From contig JBKBKV010000001.1 of assembly GCA_046294495.1 (NCBI GenBank), positions 1 through 64,000 on the forward strand: a DNA stretch of 64,000 nt, written 5' to 3'. The position numbers and the translations under genes are program-made. Under the pieces are notes generated by a model. That model did no database searches. It saw nothing but the letters and a program-made list of their open reading frames with translations, and had not been told where the DNA came from. The DNA comes from HRBIN23 sp046294495. Its GTDB lineage: Bacteria; Chloroflexota; Dehalococcoidia; Lucifugimonadales; HRBIN23. Within the stretch, counting starts at the first letter, position 1; every line of letters starts with the position of its first letter. Positions 16,766 through 24,793 of the stretch are shown here, one piece after another.

Positions 16766-18478
16766 ATGCCGGAGAAGGTCTTCATCGGGGTTGCCTGGCC
16801 CTATGCCAACGGCCCACTTCATCTGGGACACATCGCTGGGTGTTACCTCCCCGCCGATATTTTCGCACGCTACCACCGCCTAAAGGGCAACCGGGTGCTT
16901 ATGGTCTCCGGCTCGGACCAGCACGGCACACCAATTACCATCCGAGCCGAACAGGAGGGCATTTCACCTCAGGAGGTGGTGGATAAGTATCACGCCCAGT
17001 TCGTCCGCAACTGGGAGCAACTGGGCATCTCCTTTGACCTCTACACCACCACAGGGACAGCGAATCATCGTCAGGTGGTGCACGATGTCTTCCTGACCTT
17101 GTTGCGCCAGGGTGCCATCTACCTTGATACTCAACTCCAACCCTACTGCCAAACTGACCGGCGGTTCCTGCCTGACCGCTATGTGGAGGGCGTTTGCCCC
17201 GCCTGCGGGTATGAGCGGGCACGGGGCGACCAGTGTGAGCGGTGTGGCAAGCCCCTGAACCCTCAAGACCTTATCGGTATTCGGTGTCGTCTCTGTGGGC
17301 AGGCACCTGAGATAAGAGAGACCCGCCATTATTTCCTGCGTCTCTCGGCTTTCCGGGAGCGCTTGCTGGCGTGGGTGCGCACGAAGGAGGGGATTTGGCG
17401 TCCCAATGTGTATAACTTCACCCTGCGCTTCCTGGAGGGGGGGCTCCAGGACAGGGCCATCACCCGCGACCTTGAGTGGGGCGTCCCTGTCCCTGTAGAC
17501 GACCCCGATTTCCAGGGTAAGCGCATCTATGTGTGGTTTGAGGCGGTCATCGGCTACCTGTCGGCGGCAAAGGAGTGGGCACAGCGGCGGGGGGAACCGG
17601 AGGCTTGGAGGGGGTTCTGGCAAGACCCTGCGTGCCGCCATTACTACTTCATTGGCAAGGACAACATTCCCTTCCATACGGTTATCTGGCCGGCCATGCT
17701 AATGGGGTATGGGGGATGGACCCCGGAGGGAGGGGGCGCCTATAACCTTCCCTATGATGTGCCGGCCAACGAGTTCCTGAACCTGGAGCGTCAGAAGTTC
17801 TCCACCTCCCAGAACTGGGCGGTGTGGGTGCCAGACTACTTGGAGTGCTATCCCCCGGACCCTTTGCGCTACTGTTTAGCGGCCAATATGCCAGAGACAG
17901 CGGACGCCGACTTCTCCTGGCGGGAGTTTGTGCGCCGCAACAACGATGAACTGGTGGCTACCTACGGCAACCTGGTGCACCGGGTCCTAAGCCTTACGGT
18001 GCGCCACTTTGAAGGGCGGGTGCCTCGCCCCAGTGCCTTTAGCCCAAGCGACCTGGCTCTCCAGCAGAACGCCCGGGCCACGCTTGAGCGGGTAGGCCTA
18101 TCTCTGGGCTTGTGCCGTTTCCGGGAGGCGTTGGGGCACGCGATGGCCCTGGCGCAGGAGGCCAATCGGTATATAGACCAGACCGCCCCCTGGCGATTAG
18201 TGCGGGAGGAGCCGCAGGCGGCTGCTTCGGTGTTGTGGACGGCCCTTCTGGTGGTGTCGGCCTTGAAGACCTGTTTTGCACCTTTTCTGCCTTTCTCTGC
18301 CCAGCGCCTGCACACAATGCTGGGCTTTCGGGGGCGTGTGGAGGATGGGGGGTGGCAGGTGCAGGAGCCAGCGCCCGGTAGCCTCCTGGGGGTGCCGGAG
18401 CCCTTGTTTGCGAAACTGGAGGAGAAAGTTGCCGAGGAGGAGGTGCAACGCCTCCTGGCCCGGCGGCGCTCTCCCTAA
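16766..18478 (+). CDS. metG: Methionyl-tRNA synthetase
   Basis: Charges tRNA-Met. The 570-residue enzyme has the HIGH motif in PYANGPLHLGHIAG, a zinc-binding connective-peptide insertion with four Cys pairs (CPACGYER, CERCGK, CRLCG) and KFSTS in place of KMSKS. The anticodon-binding domain follows; there is no C-terminal EMAPII-like tRNA-binding domain. The KFSTS loop and zinc knuckles fit the MetG1-type. It starts 14 bp before a possible polyprenyl synthase unit ends? No: the polyprenyl synthase follows 14 bp downstream and is probably co-transcribed. Confidence 0.95.
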   Translation: MPEKVFIGVAWPYANGPLHLGHIAGCYLPADIFARYHRLKGNRVLMVSGSDQHGTPITIRAEQEGISPQEVVDKYHAQFVRNWEQLGISFDLYTTTGTANHRQVVHDVFLTLLRQGAIYLDTQLQPYCQTDRRFLPDRYVEGVCPACGYERARGDQCERCGKPLNPQDLIGIRCRLCGQAPEIRETRHYFLRLSAFRERLLAWVRTKEGIWRPNVYNFTLRFLEGGLQDRAITRDLEWGVPVPVDDPDFQGKRIYVWFEAVIGYLSAAKEWAQRRGEPEAWRGFWQDPACRHYYFIGKDNIPFHTVIWPAMLMGYGGWTPEGGGAYNLPYDVPANEFLNLERQKFSTSQNWAVWVPDYLECYPPDPLRYCLAANMPETADADFSWREFVRRNNDELVATYGNLVHRVLSLTVRHFEGRVPRPSAFSPSDLALQQNARATLERVGLSLGLCRFREALGHAMALAQEANRYIDQTAPWRLVREEPQAAASVLWTALLVVSALKTCFAPFLPFSAQRLHTMLGFRGRVEDGGWQVQEPAPGSLLGVPEPLFAKLEEKVAEEEVQRLLARRRSP

Positions 18479-18492
18479 AGGGTAGGTGGCCT

Positions 18493-19461
18493 TTGGTTAC
18501 TTTGCCCTTCTATCGTCCCATCCTCAAGAAACTGGAAGAGGTGCAGGAGCGCCTGCGCACCCTGGCCCAGGAGGTGGGGGACCCCCGCCTATCCCCCCTC
18601 TTTGCTCACCCCCTGCAGGTGCCTGGGAAAAAGGTGCGCCCTACCATTACCCTCCTGGCGGGGAGCCTGGCCCCGTATGGGCAAGACAAGGTGAGCCTCA
18701 TGGCCACTGCTGTGGAACTCTTGCACATTGCCACCTTGGTGCACGACGACACAGTAGACAACGCGGCCGTGCGCCGAGGGCAAGCAACCCTCTCTAAGCT
18801 CTATGGGCCCCAGGTGGCTGTGCTGGTAGGTGATTACCTGTTTGCCAAGTCGGCGGTGCTGGTGTGCGAAACCGGGCACCTGGGGGTGGTGCGCCGCTTC
18901 GCCGAGACCATCATGGACCTGGCCACCGGGGAACTAGAGGAACACCTTTCGGTGGGCAACTGGCGTCAGACACGGGAGCAGTATTTCCGTCGCATATACC
19001 GGAAGACGGCGTCCCTCTTCCGCACTGCCGCCGAGTCGGGGGCAGTGCTGTGCAACGCCCCGGAGGTGTGGGTGAATGCTATGCGTGAATACGGGTATGC
19101 CCTGGGCATGGCCTTCCAGATTGTAGATGACATCCTGGATGTGGATGGTGTCGGGGAGGAGGTGGGCAAGCCGGTTGGGAACGACCTAAAAGAGGGCGTC
19201 CTGACTCTCCCCGCCATCCTCTTGCTTGAACGCTACCCGGAGGACAACCCCATCTCCGCGTTCCTACAGGGGGAGGAGCCAGAGGCGAATCTCCCCCGTA
19301 TTCTGGATATGCTCCGAAGCAGCGGTGTGCTCAATGATGCCCTCAAAGTAGCGCGAGGGTTCTTGCACCAGGCGCAAGCGGCTCTAACCCCTCTGCCTGA
19401 AGGCGAGAGCAAGGAGTGTCTGTTGGCCCTGGCCGAGTATGTGGTGGGTAGGCGCAAATAG
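18493..19461 (+). CDS. Polyprenyl (heptaprenyl/octaprenyl-type) diphosphate synthase
   Basis: Condenses IPP with allylic diphosphates, giving the side chain of a quinone or other long prenyl. The 322-residue protein starts at TTG 18493. It shows the first Asp-rich motif in LVHDDTVDNAAVRRG, the KTASLFRTAAESGA segment and the second Asp motif in QIVDDILDVDG. Chain length cannot be read reliably from the sequence. It lies 14 bp after metG. Confidence 0.92.
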   Translation: MVTLPFYRPILKKLEEVQERLRTLAQEVGDPRLSPLFAHPLQVPGKKVRPTITLLAGSLAPYGQDKVSLMATAVELLHIATLVHDDTVDNAAVRRGQATLSKLYGPQVAVLVGDYLFAKSAVLVCETGHLGVVRRFAETIMDLATGELEEHLSVGNWRQTREQYFRRIYRKTASLFRTAAESGAVLCNAPEVWVNAMREYGYALGMAFQIVDDILDVDGVGEEVGKPVGNDLKEGVLTLPAILLLERYPEDNPISAFLQGEEPEANLPRILDMLRSSGVLNDALKVARGFLHQAQAALTPLPEGESKECLLALAEYVVGRRK

Positions 19462-19470
19462 GAGGTGAGG

Positions 19471-19716
19471 ATGCGCTACCGCTTTCGGCGCTTCTGGTTT
19501 GGCTTCCCCTTTGGGCCTTTCGGGTTTGGCCTTTACTTCGGGGCGCGCCGTGGGTTTGGGCCCTACCGCCGAGAAGACTACCGGCGCTGGCTGGAGGAGT
19601 ATCGGAGGGACCTCCAGGGCTACCGGCAGAGCCTGCAAGAGGAAGTGCAAGAGGTGGAAGCGGAGTTGAAAGAGGTGGAGGAGGAGTTGTCCCGCCTGGG
19701 GAGGGAGGGTCAGTAG
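19471..19716 (+). CDS. Small aromatic/coiled-coil protein of unknown function
   Basis: An 81-residue protein. The ATG at 19471 has GGAGG at 19461-19465, five bases upstream. The N-terminal third is rich in Phe, Tyr, Arg and Gly (RRFWFGFPFGPFGFG), the rest is a charged coiled coil (EEVQEVEAELKEVEEEL). It is reminiscent of DUF5320-like small proteins, but no assignment is made. It follows the polyprenyl synthase stop by 9 bp. Confidence 0.6.
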   Translation: MRYRFRRFWFGFPFGPFGFGLYFGARRGFGPYRREDYRRWLEEYRRDLQGYRQSLQEEVQEVEAELKEVEEELSRLGREGQ

Positions 19717-19746
19717 CCTTATACCCCAGAGTTTGCCCCCACCCCC

Positions 19747-19776
19747 TTGACAACCTTGGAACTTTTGTTCTATCCT
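19747..19776 (+). promoter_or_regulatory. Sigma-70-like promoter
   Basis: -35 TTGACA (19747-19752, perfect consensus) and -10 TATCCT (19771-19776) are separated by 18 bp. The LexA-like box at 19759-19770 lies inside the spacer and a second at 19795-19806 lies just downstream of the -10, placing both where a repressor could block transcription. Confidence 0.6.
19759..19770. promoter_or_regulatory. Candidate LexA/SOS operator 1 (GAAC-N4-GTTC)
   Basis: GAAC TTTT GTTC, a perfect inverted repeat of the Gram-positive LexA half-sites with 4-bp spacing. Its central bases do not match the RNRY consensus. It overlaps the promoter spacer. Confidence 0.4.
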
Positions 19777-19793
19777 TTTGCCAAAGCAAGGAT

Positions 19794-19807
19794 AGAACAA
19801 GTGTTCG
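19794..19807. promoter_or_regulatory. Candidate LexA/SOS operator 2
   Basis: AGAACAAGTGTTCG matches the Gram-positive SOS box CGAACRNRYGTTCG at 13 of 14 positions (first C is A). It lies 18 bp downstream of the -10. The two boxes are 36 bp apart centre to centre. A 13-bp perfect inverted repeat (19765-19777 with 19788-19800) joins the inner halves of both boxes. Confidence 0.5.
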
Positions 19808-19866
19808 CCAACCCTCCGGGGGTGCCAGAGGGGAGACGCCCCCGGAGGGTAGGCAAGGGGGCAAAG

Positions 19867-20163
19867 ATGGGCGGCATTCCTAACCCCGTGAGGGGGCAGG
19901 CGTGTCAACTGGGCTTGCCGGGCGTGGTGCTCCGGCCCGCAACAAGGGTCGCCCGTCCACGGGCGCTTGGCGTTGGGCAGGAGGTGGTCTACCTGGGGAG
20001 GGTGCCCGGTGGCCCTCCCAAAGGTGCATGGGGACATGTCCAGCGTGTTACTGCGTGGGGGGTTTGGGTGCGTTTCTGCGATTTCGGCTCTTGGCTTGTC
20101 CCGCCTTATTTCCTGGGGGTTCCCCTGGATTCCCTTGTGTCCCCTAATGATGGCGCTACCTAG
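19867..20163 (+). CDS. Small conserved-looking protein with possible SH3-like fold
   Basis: About 98 residues from ATG 19867, which has a G-rich site (GGGGG) 5-10 bp upstream. The C-terminal two thirds read as a beta-barrel of KOW/SH3 type (VGQEVVYLGRV, then VQRVTAWGVWVRF and LVPPYFLGVPL). No family is recognised. It is the first cistron behind the putative SOS promoter and ends 6 bp before the radical SAM gene. Upstream codons continue in frame to 19747, but there they overlap the promoter. Confidence 0.55.
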   Translation: MGGIPNPVRGQACQLGLPGVVLRPATRVARPRALGVGQEVVYLGRVPGGPPKGAWGHVQRVTAWGVWVRFCDFGSWLVPPYFLGVPLDSLVSPNDGAT

Positions 20164-20169
20164 GCTCCC

Positions 20170-21057
20170 ATGAGCACAGGGGTGCGCTACCAGGAGGTGC
20201 GGTGCCGCACCGCCCTAAACCGTGTAGAGGGGATGGGCTTCCGCTGGTCTCTAAACCCCTATCGGGGATGCTCCCACTCCTGCCACTACTGCTTCGCCCG
20301 ACGCTACCACGCTTTCCTGGATCTCTCGGCGGGCGACGACTTTTCTGGTATCGTTTTCGTGAAGGTGAACATCCCCCAGGTGTTGCGCTGGGAGGTATGG
20401 AGCCCCACCTGGCGCAGGGAGCATATAACCATCGGCACCGCCACCGACCCCTACCAGCCTATAGAAGGGAAGTATCGCCTCACCCGCTCCTGTCTGGAGG
20501 TGTTGTGCCAGGTGGCCAACCCCCTTAGCGTGGTAACGAAAGGGACTATGGTGGTGCGAGACGCGGATGTGCTGGCCGACCTGTCTCGCCGGGCGACCTG
20601 CAGCGTGTGCTTCAGCGTGCCCACTTTGGATGCCGAGGTGTGGCGGAAGATGGAGCCGGGGACTCCTCCGCCCTGGAAACGCCTCCAGGCCATGGAGCGT
20701 CTGGCACAGGCTGGGGTGCGTGTGGGGGTGCTGGTGGCTCCCATCGTCCCCGGCCTAACCGACTCCTTGCCCCACCTCGCCCGGGTAGTGCGTGCGGCAG
20801 CTGAGCGTGGGGCGTATTTCCTGGGGGCAGCCCTGCTCCACCTGCGCCATGGAGTGAGGGAGCATTTCCTGGCCTGGCTGGAGCAAGAATTCCCCCACCT
20901 ACGTCCCATTTACCACCGCCTCTACACAGGGGCCTATGTTCCCTGGCGTTTCCAGGCCGCTGTGCTTGCCCAGGTGGAGGGCCTCAAACAGCGCTACGGG
21001 TTGGTGGAGCAGGAGGGGCATCCCTCCGCCCCAAGGCAGTTGGCCCTGGCCCTTTAG
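20170..21057 (+). CDS. Radical SAM protein, SplB-like (Rv2578c family)
   Basis: The 295-residue radical SAM protein has the CX3CX2C cluster as RGCSHSCHYCFARR (Cys 34, 38, 41), followed by ITIGTATDPYQPIEGKYRLT. That segment and overall size match the Rv2578c-type SplB relatives, which include spore photoproduct lyase-like DNA-repair candidates. It is the second gene behind a promoter with LexA-like boxes, which fits a DNA-damage role. The reaction is unknown. Confidence 0.78.
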   Translation: MSTGVRYQEVRCRTALNRVEGMGFRWSLNPYRGCSHSCHYCFARRYHAFLDLSAGDDFSGIVFVKVNIPQVLRWEVWSPTWRREHITIGTATDPYQPIEGKYRLTRSCLEVLCQVANPLSVVTKGTMVVRDADVLADLSRRATCSVCFSVPTLDAEVWRKMEPGTPPPWKRLQAMERLAQAGVRVGVLVAPIVPGLTDSLPHLARVVRAAAERGAYFLGAALLHLRHGVREHFLAWLEQEFPHLRPIYHRLYTGAYVPWRFQAAVLAQVEGLKQRYGLVEQEGHPSAPRQLALAL

Positions 21058-21090
21058 CCCCCTTCCTAGTGGAAGGGAGGATAAGGGTCT

Positions 21091-22098
21091 CTAGGCCGGC
21101 CTTTTGGGGGCTAAGGCGTGCAGAGCCTCCCGCACCCTCTCACGGCTGGAGCCGTGTGCGAAGGCTAGGACGGGGATGGTTGCCCCAACCTGGGAGTAGG
21201 CTTCCAGTCGCTCCCTACATTGGGAGGGTGTGCCAGACAAAGCCATATCGTCCAGCATAGCATCGGTAACAAGGCGAGCGGCTTTCTCCCGGTCCCGTTG
21301 TTGCCACGCCTGGCGAATGGCCTCGGCCTCCTCCACATACCCGTAGCGGCGCACTAGGTTGTTATAGTAAATCCCCATCCCCCCGATGTAATAGGCCACA
21401 TGGGCGCGGGCCAGCGCTCGTGCCTCTGCCCCATCGGGGGAGACGGCGGTGATGATGTATGGGGCCACCTCCACATCCTTCAGGGAGCGCCCCCTGGCCT
21501 TCGCCCCTTCTTCCAAGGGGTGCAGATAGACCTCCCGGAAGCGGGAGCGAGAGGGTAGGAAGGGGATGCATCCGTCGGCCAGTTCCCCGGTGAGGCGCAG
21601 GTTTTGGGGGCCCATGGCTGCCACAAAAATGGGCAGGTTGGCACGGCGAGGGGTAAAGGCCAGGCGGAAGTTCTGCAGGCGGAAGAAGCGCCCCTGATAG
21701 TTTACTCGCTCCCCACTCAGGGCGATGCGGATGATTTCAATGTATTCACGGGTGCGTTGAAGGGGGTGCTGGAAAGGGGTGCCGTGCCATTGTTCAATGA
21801 CGATCTTTCCGCTGGCTCCCAGCCCCAGGATGAAGCGCCCGCCCGAAACCTCGTCCAGCGTTGCCGCACCCATAGCCATCAGGGCAGGGGACCGGCTGAA
21901 TATGTTGACTATGCCCGAGGCCAGGTGGATGCGGCTGGTGCCCAGCGCCAGAGCCGTAAGGCAGGTGAAAATCTCCCTTCCCCAGGCCTCGCCCAGCCAC
22001 ACAGAGTGGTAACCCAGGCCTTCAGCCTCTCGCACCAAATCCAGCACCGCTGTCAGGTCGCCATCTTCCTGCCTGGGGGTAATGCCGATACGTTCCAT
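21091..22098 (-). CDS. LLM-class (luciferase-like) F420-dependent oxidoreductase
   Basis: 335 residues of TIM-barrel luciferase-like type: YHSVWLGEAWGREIFTCLTA, IHLASGIVNIFSRSPALMA, LDEVSGGRFILGLGASG and LPIFVAAMGPQNLRLTGELA. These motifs match F420-binding LLM enzymes rather than FMN luciferases. The substrate is unknown. It sits 13 bp downstream of modC on the same strand. A second LLM gene lies at 49583-50503. Confidence 0.85.
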   Translation of the reverse strand: MERIGITPRQEDGDLTAVLDLVREAEGLGYHSVWLGEAWGREIFTCLTALALGTSRIHLASGIVNIFSRSPALMAMGAATLDEVSGGRFILGLGASGKIVIEQWHGTPFQHPLQRTREYIEIIRIALSGERVNYQGRFFRLQNFRLAFTPRRANLPIFVAAMGPQNLRLTGELADGCIPFLPSRSRFREVYLHPLEEGAKARGRSLKDVEVAPYIITAVSPDGAEARALARAHVAYYIGGMGIYYNNLVRRYGYVEEAEAIRQAWQQRDREKAARLVTDAMLDDMALSGTPSQCRERLEAYSQVGATIPVLAFAHGSSRERVREALHALAPKRPA

Positions 22099-22111
22099 AG
22101 CAGTCTCCCGT

Positions 22112-23236
22112 TTATGAAGGGTTTGGCGTGGCTTTCTGGTGTTCTCCCACCCGTTGCACTACCACAATAGCCTCCCGCCGGATGGACAGTAGCACCTTCT
22201 TACCGGGCGTCAGGTCAAGGGGGAGGTAACTGTAATGGGGGAAGCGGACCTCTACCTCTGCCGCGTTTTCTAGGAGCACCCGCAGGGTGTGCACCTGTGG
22301 CCCGAGGCGTCGTTCAAGGATATGCCCTGTAACCATATTGTGGCGCACTGCAGAGGTCAGAGGACGGTCGGGGTAGAGGACTTTTATCTCTTCTGGGCGG
22401 AGGTAAGCCGTTATCTCGTGTCCTATGGGGATGGCCTGGGGGACAGTCTCCAGGAGCAGGCCATTCCAGTCCAGCACCACCGCCTCGGCGGTAGCGGCGA
22501 CTACCTGAGCGGTGAATAGGTTCCCGAGGCCCAGGGCTTGGGCGACTTCGGCGCTGGAGGGGCGTTGGAAGACCTCCTCTACCGGCCCCACCTGTGCCAC
22601 CTGCCCCTGGTGCATAACAGCGAGGCGATGCCCAACGGCGAAGGCGTCTTGCAGGTCGTGGGTTACCAGGAGCACCACGAGGCCTAGGTCTTTCTGCAAT
22701 GCAGCCAGTTCCTGCCGAAGGCGCTCCCGCACGGGGATGTCCAGCGCGGAGAAAGGCTCATCCAGAAGGAGCACCTGGGGTTGGGCAGCCAGGGCGCGGG
22801 CAATGGCGATGCGCTGTTGTTGTCCTCCAGACAACTCCCACGGGTAGCGGTGGGCCAGGTGCTCCAGGTGCATGCGCTCCAGCAGGGCCAGGGCCTGCCG
22901 GCGTGCACCTCGCCCACGGATGGGGTAAGCCACATTCTCCAGGGCGGTCATGTGTGGGAAAAGGGCGTAGTTCTGGAACACATATCCGATGCGTCGGTGG
23001 CGGGCAGGCACCCATATCGCTGGGCCGGGCCTACCGCGTCGGAACAGGAGGCGACCGTTCAGGGTGATTTCGCCAGCGTCCGGAAGGGAGAGGCCGGCTA
23101 TTGCGTGGAGGGTTTGGGTCTTCCCCACGCCCGAGGGGCCAAAGAGGACGAGCACCTCGGGCCCCACCTGGAAGCGGACCTGCAAGGTGAACTCTCCCAG
23201 GCGCCTCTCTATATCTACCGAAAGGTAGGGGGGCAT
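22112..23236 (-). CDS. modC: Molybdate/tungstate ABC transporter ATPase (ModC-like, with TOBE domain)
   Basis: 374 residues. The ABC ATPase domain shows Walker A FGPSGVGKTQ, signature LSGGQQQRIAIARAL and Walker B VLLLDEPFSALD. A C-terminal regulatory region (about 290-365) looks like a TOBE/Mop fold (GHEITAYLRPEEIKVL). It lies next to modB. The sulfate ABC ATPase CysA is a close relative, but the permease order favours molybdate or tungstate. Confidence 0.82.
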   Translation of the reverse strand: MPPYLSVDIERRLGEFTLQVRFQVGPEVLVLFGPSGVGKTQTLHAIAGLSLPDAGEITLNGRLLFRRGRPGPAIWVPARHRRIGYVFQNYALFPHMTALENVAYPIRGRGARRQALALLERMHLEHLAHRYPWELSGGQQQRIAIARALAAQPQVLLLDEPFSALDIPVRERLRQELAALQKDLGLVVLLVTHDLQDAFAVGHRLAVMHQGQVAQVGPVEEVFQRPSSAEVAQALGLGNLFTAQVVAATAEAVVLDWNGLLLETVPQAIPIGHEITAYLRPEEIKVLYPDRPLTSAVRHNMVTGHILERRLGPQVHTLRVLLENAAEVEVRFPHYSYLPLDLTPGKKVLLSIRREAIVVVQRVGEHQKATPNPS

Positions 23237-23252
23237 AGCGGCGGCTCCTTCG

Positions 23253-23912
23253 TCACTCCTGTCTCTGCACAGGGCGCTGTGCCTCTATCCGACGCACCCA
23301 CCACAGGCCCAAAAGAGAGAGCAGGGTAAGGAGTGCCACCATCTGGTTGGCGGCGGCGTAGTTCCTGGCCTGAACTGCGTCATAGATGGCAAGGGGGAGG
23401 GTCTGGGTGCGCCCTGGGATACTTCCTGCCACCATAAGGGTGGCGCCAAACTCCCCAAGGGCTCGTGCTGCCCCCAGAAGCAGGCCAGCCAGTATGCCCC
23501 TGCGGGCAAGGGGCAGTGTAATGCGCCGCAGCACCTCCCACTCGGTGGAGCCTAAGGTGCGAGCGGCCTGTTCCAGTGTGGGGTCTACACTGGCTATGGC
23601 AGCGCGGGCCGCTTGCACCATAAGGGGCATACCCACCACTGCCGAGGCCAGGGCCGCGGCCCACCAGGTGAATAGGATGTCTATGCCCAGCCATTCTTTT
23701 AGTGGGCTTCCTCGCCCCAAGGCGAGAAGCAGATAGTAGCCCACCACGCTGGGAGGGAGCACCAGGGGAAGGGTAACCAACAGTTCCACCAGGGTGCGCC
23801 CTGGGAAGCGCACCCGCGCCAGGAGCAGGGCCAGCCCGACACCGGCCACAAGGATGATGGCCGTAGCCAATGCCGTAACACGCAGAGAAAGAAGAAGCGC
23901 ATCCCAGATCAT
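23253..23912 (-). CDS. modB: Molybdate/tungstate ABC transporter permease (ModB-like)
   Basis: About 219 residues with five membrane helices and the EAA-like loop AARTLGSTEWEVLRRITLPLA. The segment LVLPPSVVGYYLLLALG is characteristic of ModB. The start at 23912 (MIWDALLLSLR) has GGGAG five bases upstream; an ATG at 23933 is possible. No periplasmic ModA gene is seen nearby, so the binding protein must be encoded elsewhere. Confidence 0.84.
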   Translation of the reverse strand: MIWDALLLSLRVTALATAIILVAGVGLALLLARVRFPGRTLVELLVTLPLVLPPSVVGYYLLLALGRGSPLKEWLGIDILFTWWAAALASAVVGMPLMVQAARAAIASVDPTLEQAARTLGSTEWEVLRRITLPLARRGILAGLLLGAARALGEFGATLMVAGSIPGRTQTLPLAIYDAVQARNYAAANQMVALLTLLSLLGLWWVRRIEAQRPVQRQE

Positions 23913-23946
23913 ACCGTCTCCCGCTCCTATCATACCCTAAGGTGGG

Positions 23947-24651
23947 CTAGCGCCAGAACTCTATCTTGCGGAAGGCCTCGGCGTAGGGCACTTCGGCTTG
24001 TTGTCCATTGGCCCTGGCCCACTCCGTGACCCGCTCGGCAACTCGGTTGAAGTCGCTGAACTGGCTCTTGTGGCAAGCCAGGGCCTTCAGTTTTACCTCC
24101 AGCGTGTCGGTGATGTCGCTGAACACATCTGCCTCGTCAGGCCCCCAGAAGAGAATGGCCCCCACTTTGTGAGTCTCCAGCCCCTCTTGCAGGTGCTCTG
24201 GGTAGTAGAGGTGGTCTCGGCAATAGGGGAAGCAGGCGTCCATAGCCACCAGGCCAGCCGTTCGGTGGTCCCGGTGGGAGAAGCGTCGTCTAGGGAAAGG
24301 CTCGGAGGTGAGCAGAACATCGGGTTTCACCCGCCGAATTTCTCGCACTACTTTCCCCCGAAGGTCTTTGGTGTCTTCTAGGCCCCCATCGGGATAGCGA
24401 AGAAACACTACCTCCCGCACGCCCAGCACACGGGCAGCCTCTATTTGCTCATCCTCGCGGATGGCGGCCAGCCGTTCGGGGGTAAGGGTGCGGTCGCTGG
24501 TGCCGCTGTTCCCGCTGGTGCATAGGACATACACAATATACGCGCCCTCTCGCGCCCACCGGGCTATGGTGCCGGCGCATCCGAACTCGGCATCGTCCGG
24601 GTGGGCGAAAACGACCAATGCCCGCTCAGGTGTAGGTATGGTATCAACCAT
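23947..24651 (-). CDS. PIG-L (LmbE) family N-deacetylase-like protein
   Basis: About 234 residues with the zinc motif VVFAHPDDAEFGCAGT and the distal RRFSHRDHRTAG. Members deacetylate N-acetylglucosaminyl lipids, thiols (BshB/MshB) or other amides. The start at 24651 (MVDTIPTPERAL) has a GAGAGGGA site upstream; an extension to 24717 lacks one. Its neighbours do not reveal the substrate. Confidence 0.84.
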   Translation of the reverse strand: MVDTIPTPERALVVFAHPDDAEFGCAGTIARWAREGAYIVYVLCTSGNSGTSDRTLTPERLAAIREDEQIEAARVLGVREVVFLRYPDGGLEDTKDLRGKVVREIRRVKPDVLLTSEPFPRRRFSHRDHRTAGLVAMDACFPYCRDHLYYPEHLQEGLETHKVGAILFWGPDEADVFSDITDTLEVKLKALACHKSQFSDFNRVAERVTEWARANGQQAEVPYAEAFRKIEFWR

Positions 24652-24793
24652 AGGCTTTTCCCTCTCTCGGGAAGCCCCCGGGTGGGGCTCCATTTCAGGA
24701 ATGATAGGCGTTACCATCGGGCCTTCGTAGCACGCCTTCCTGTCATGCTACACTACAAGGGGGTGCCTTGCGAAGGCATGTCCTCCGAGGGGG

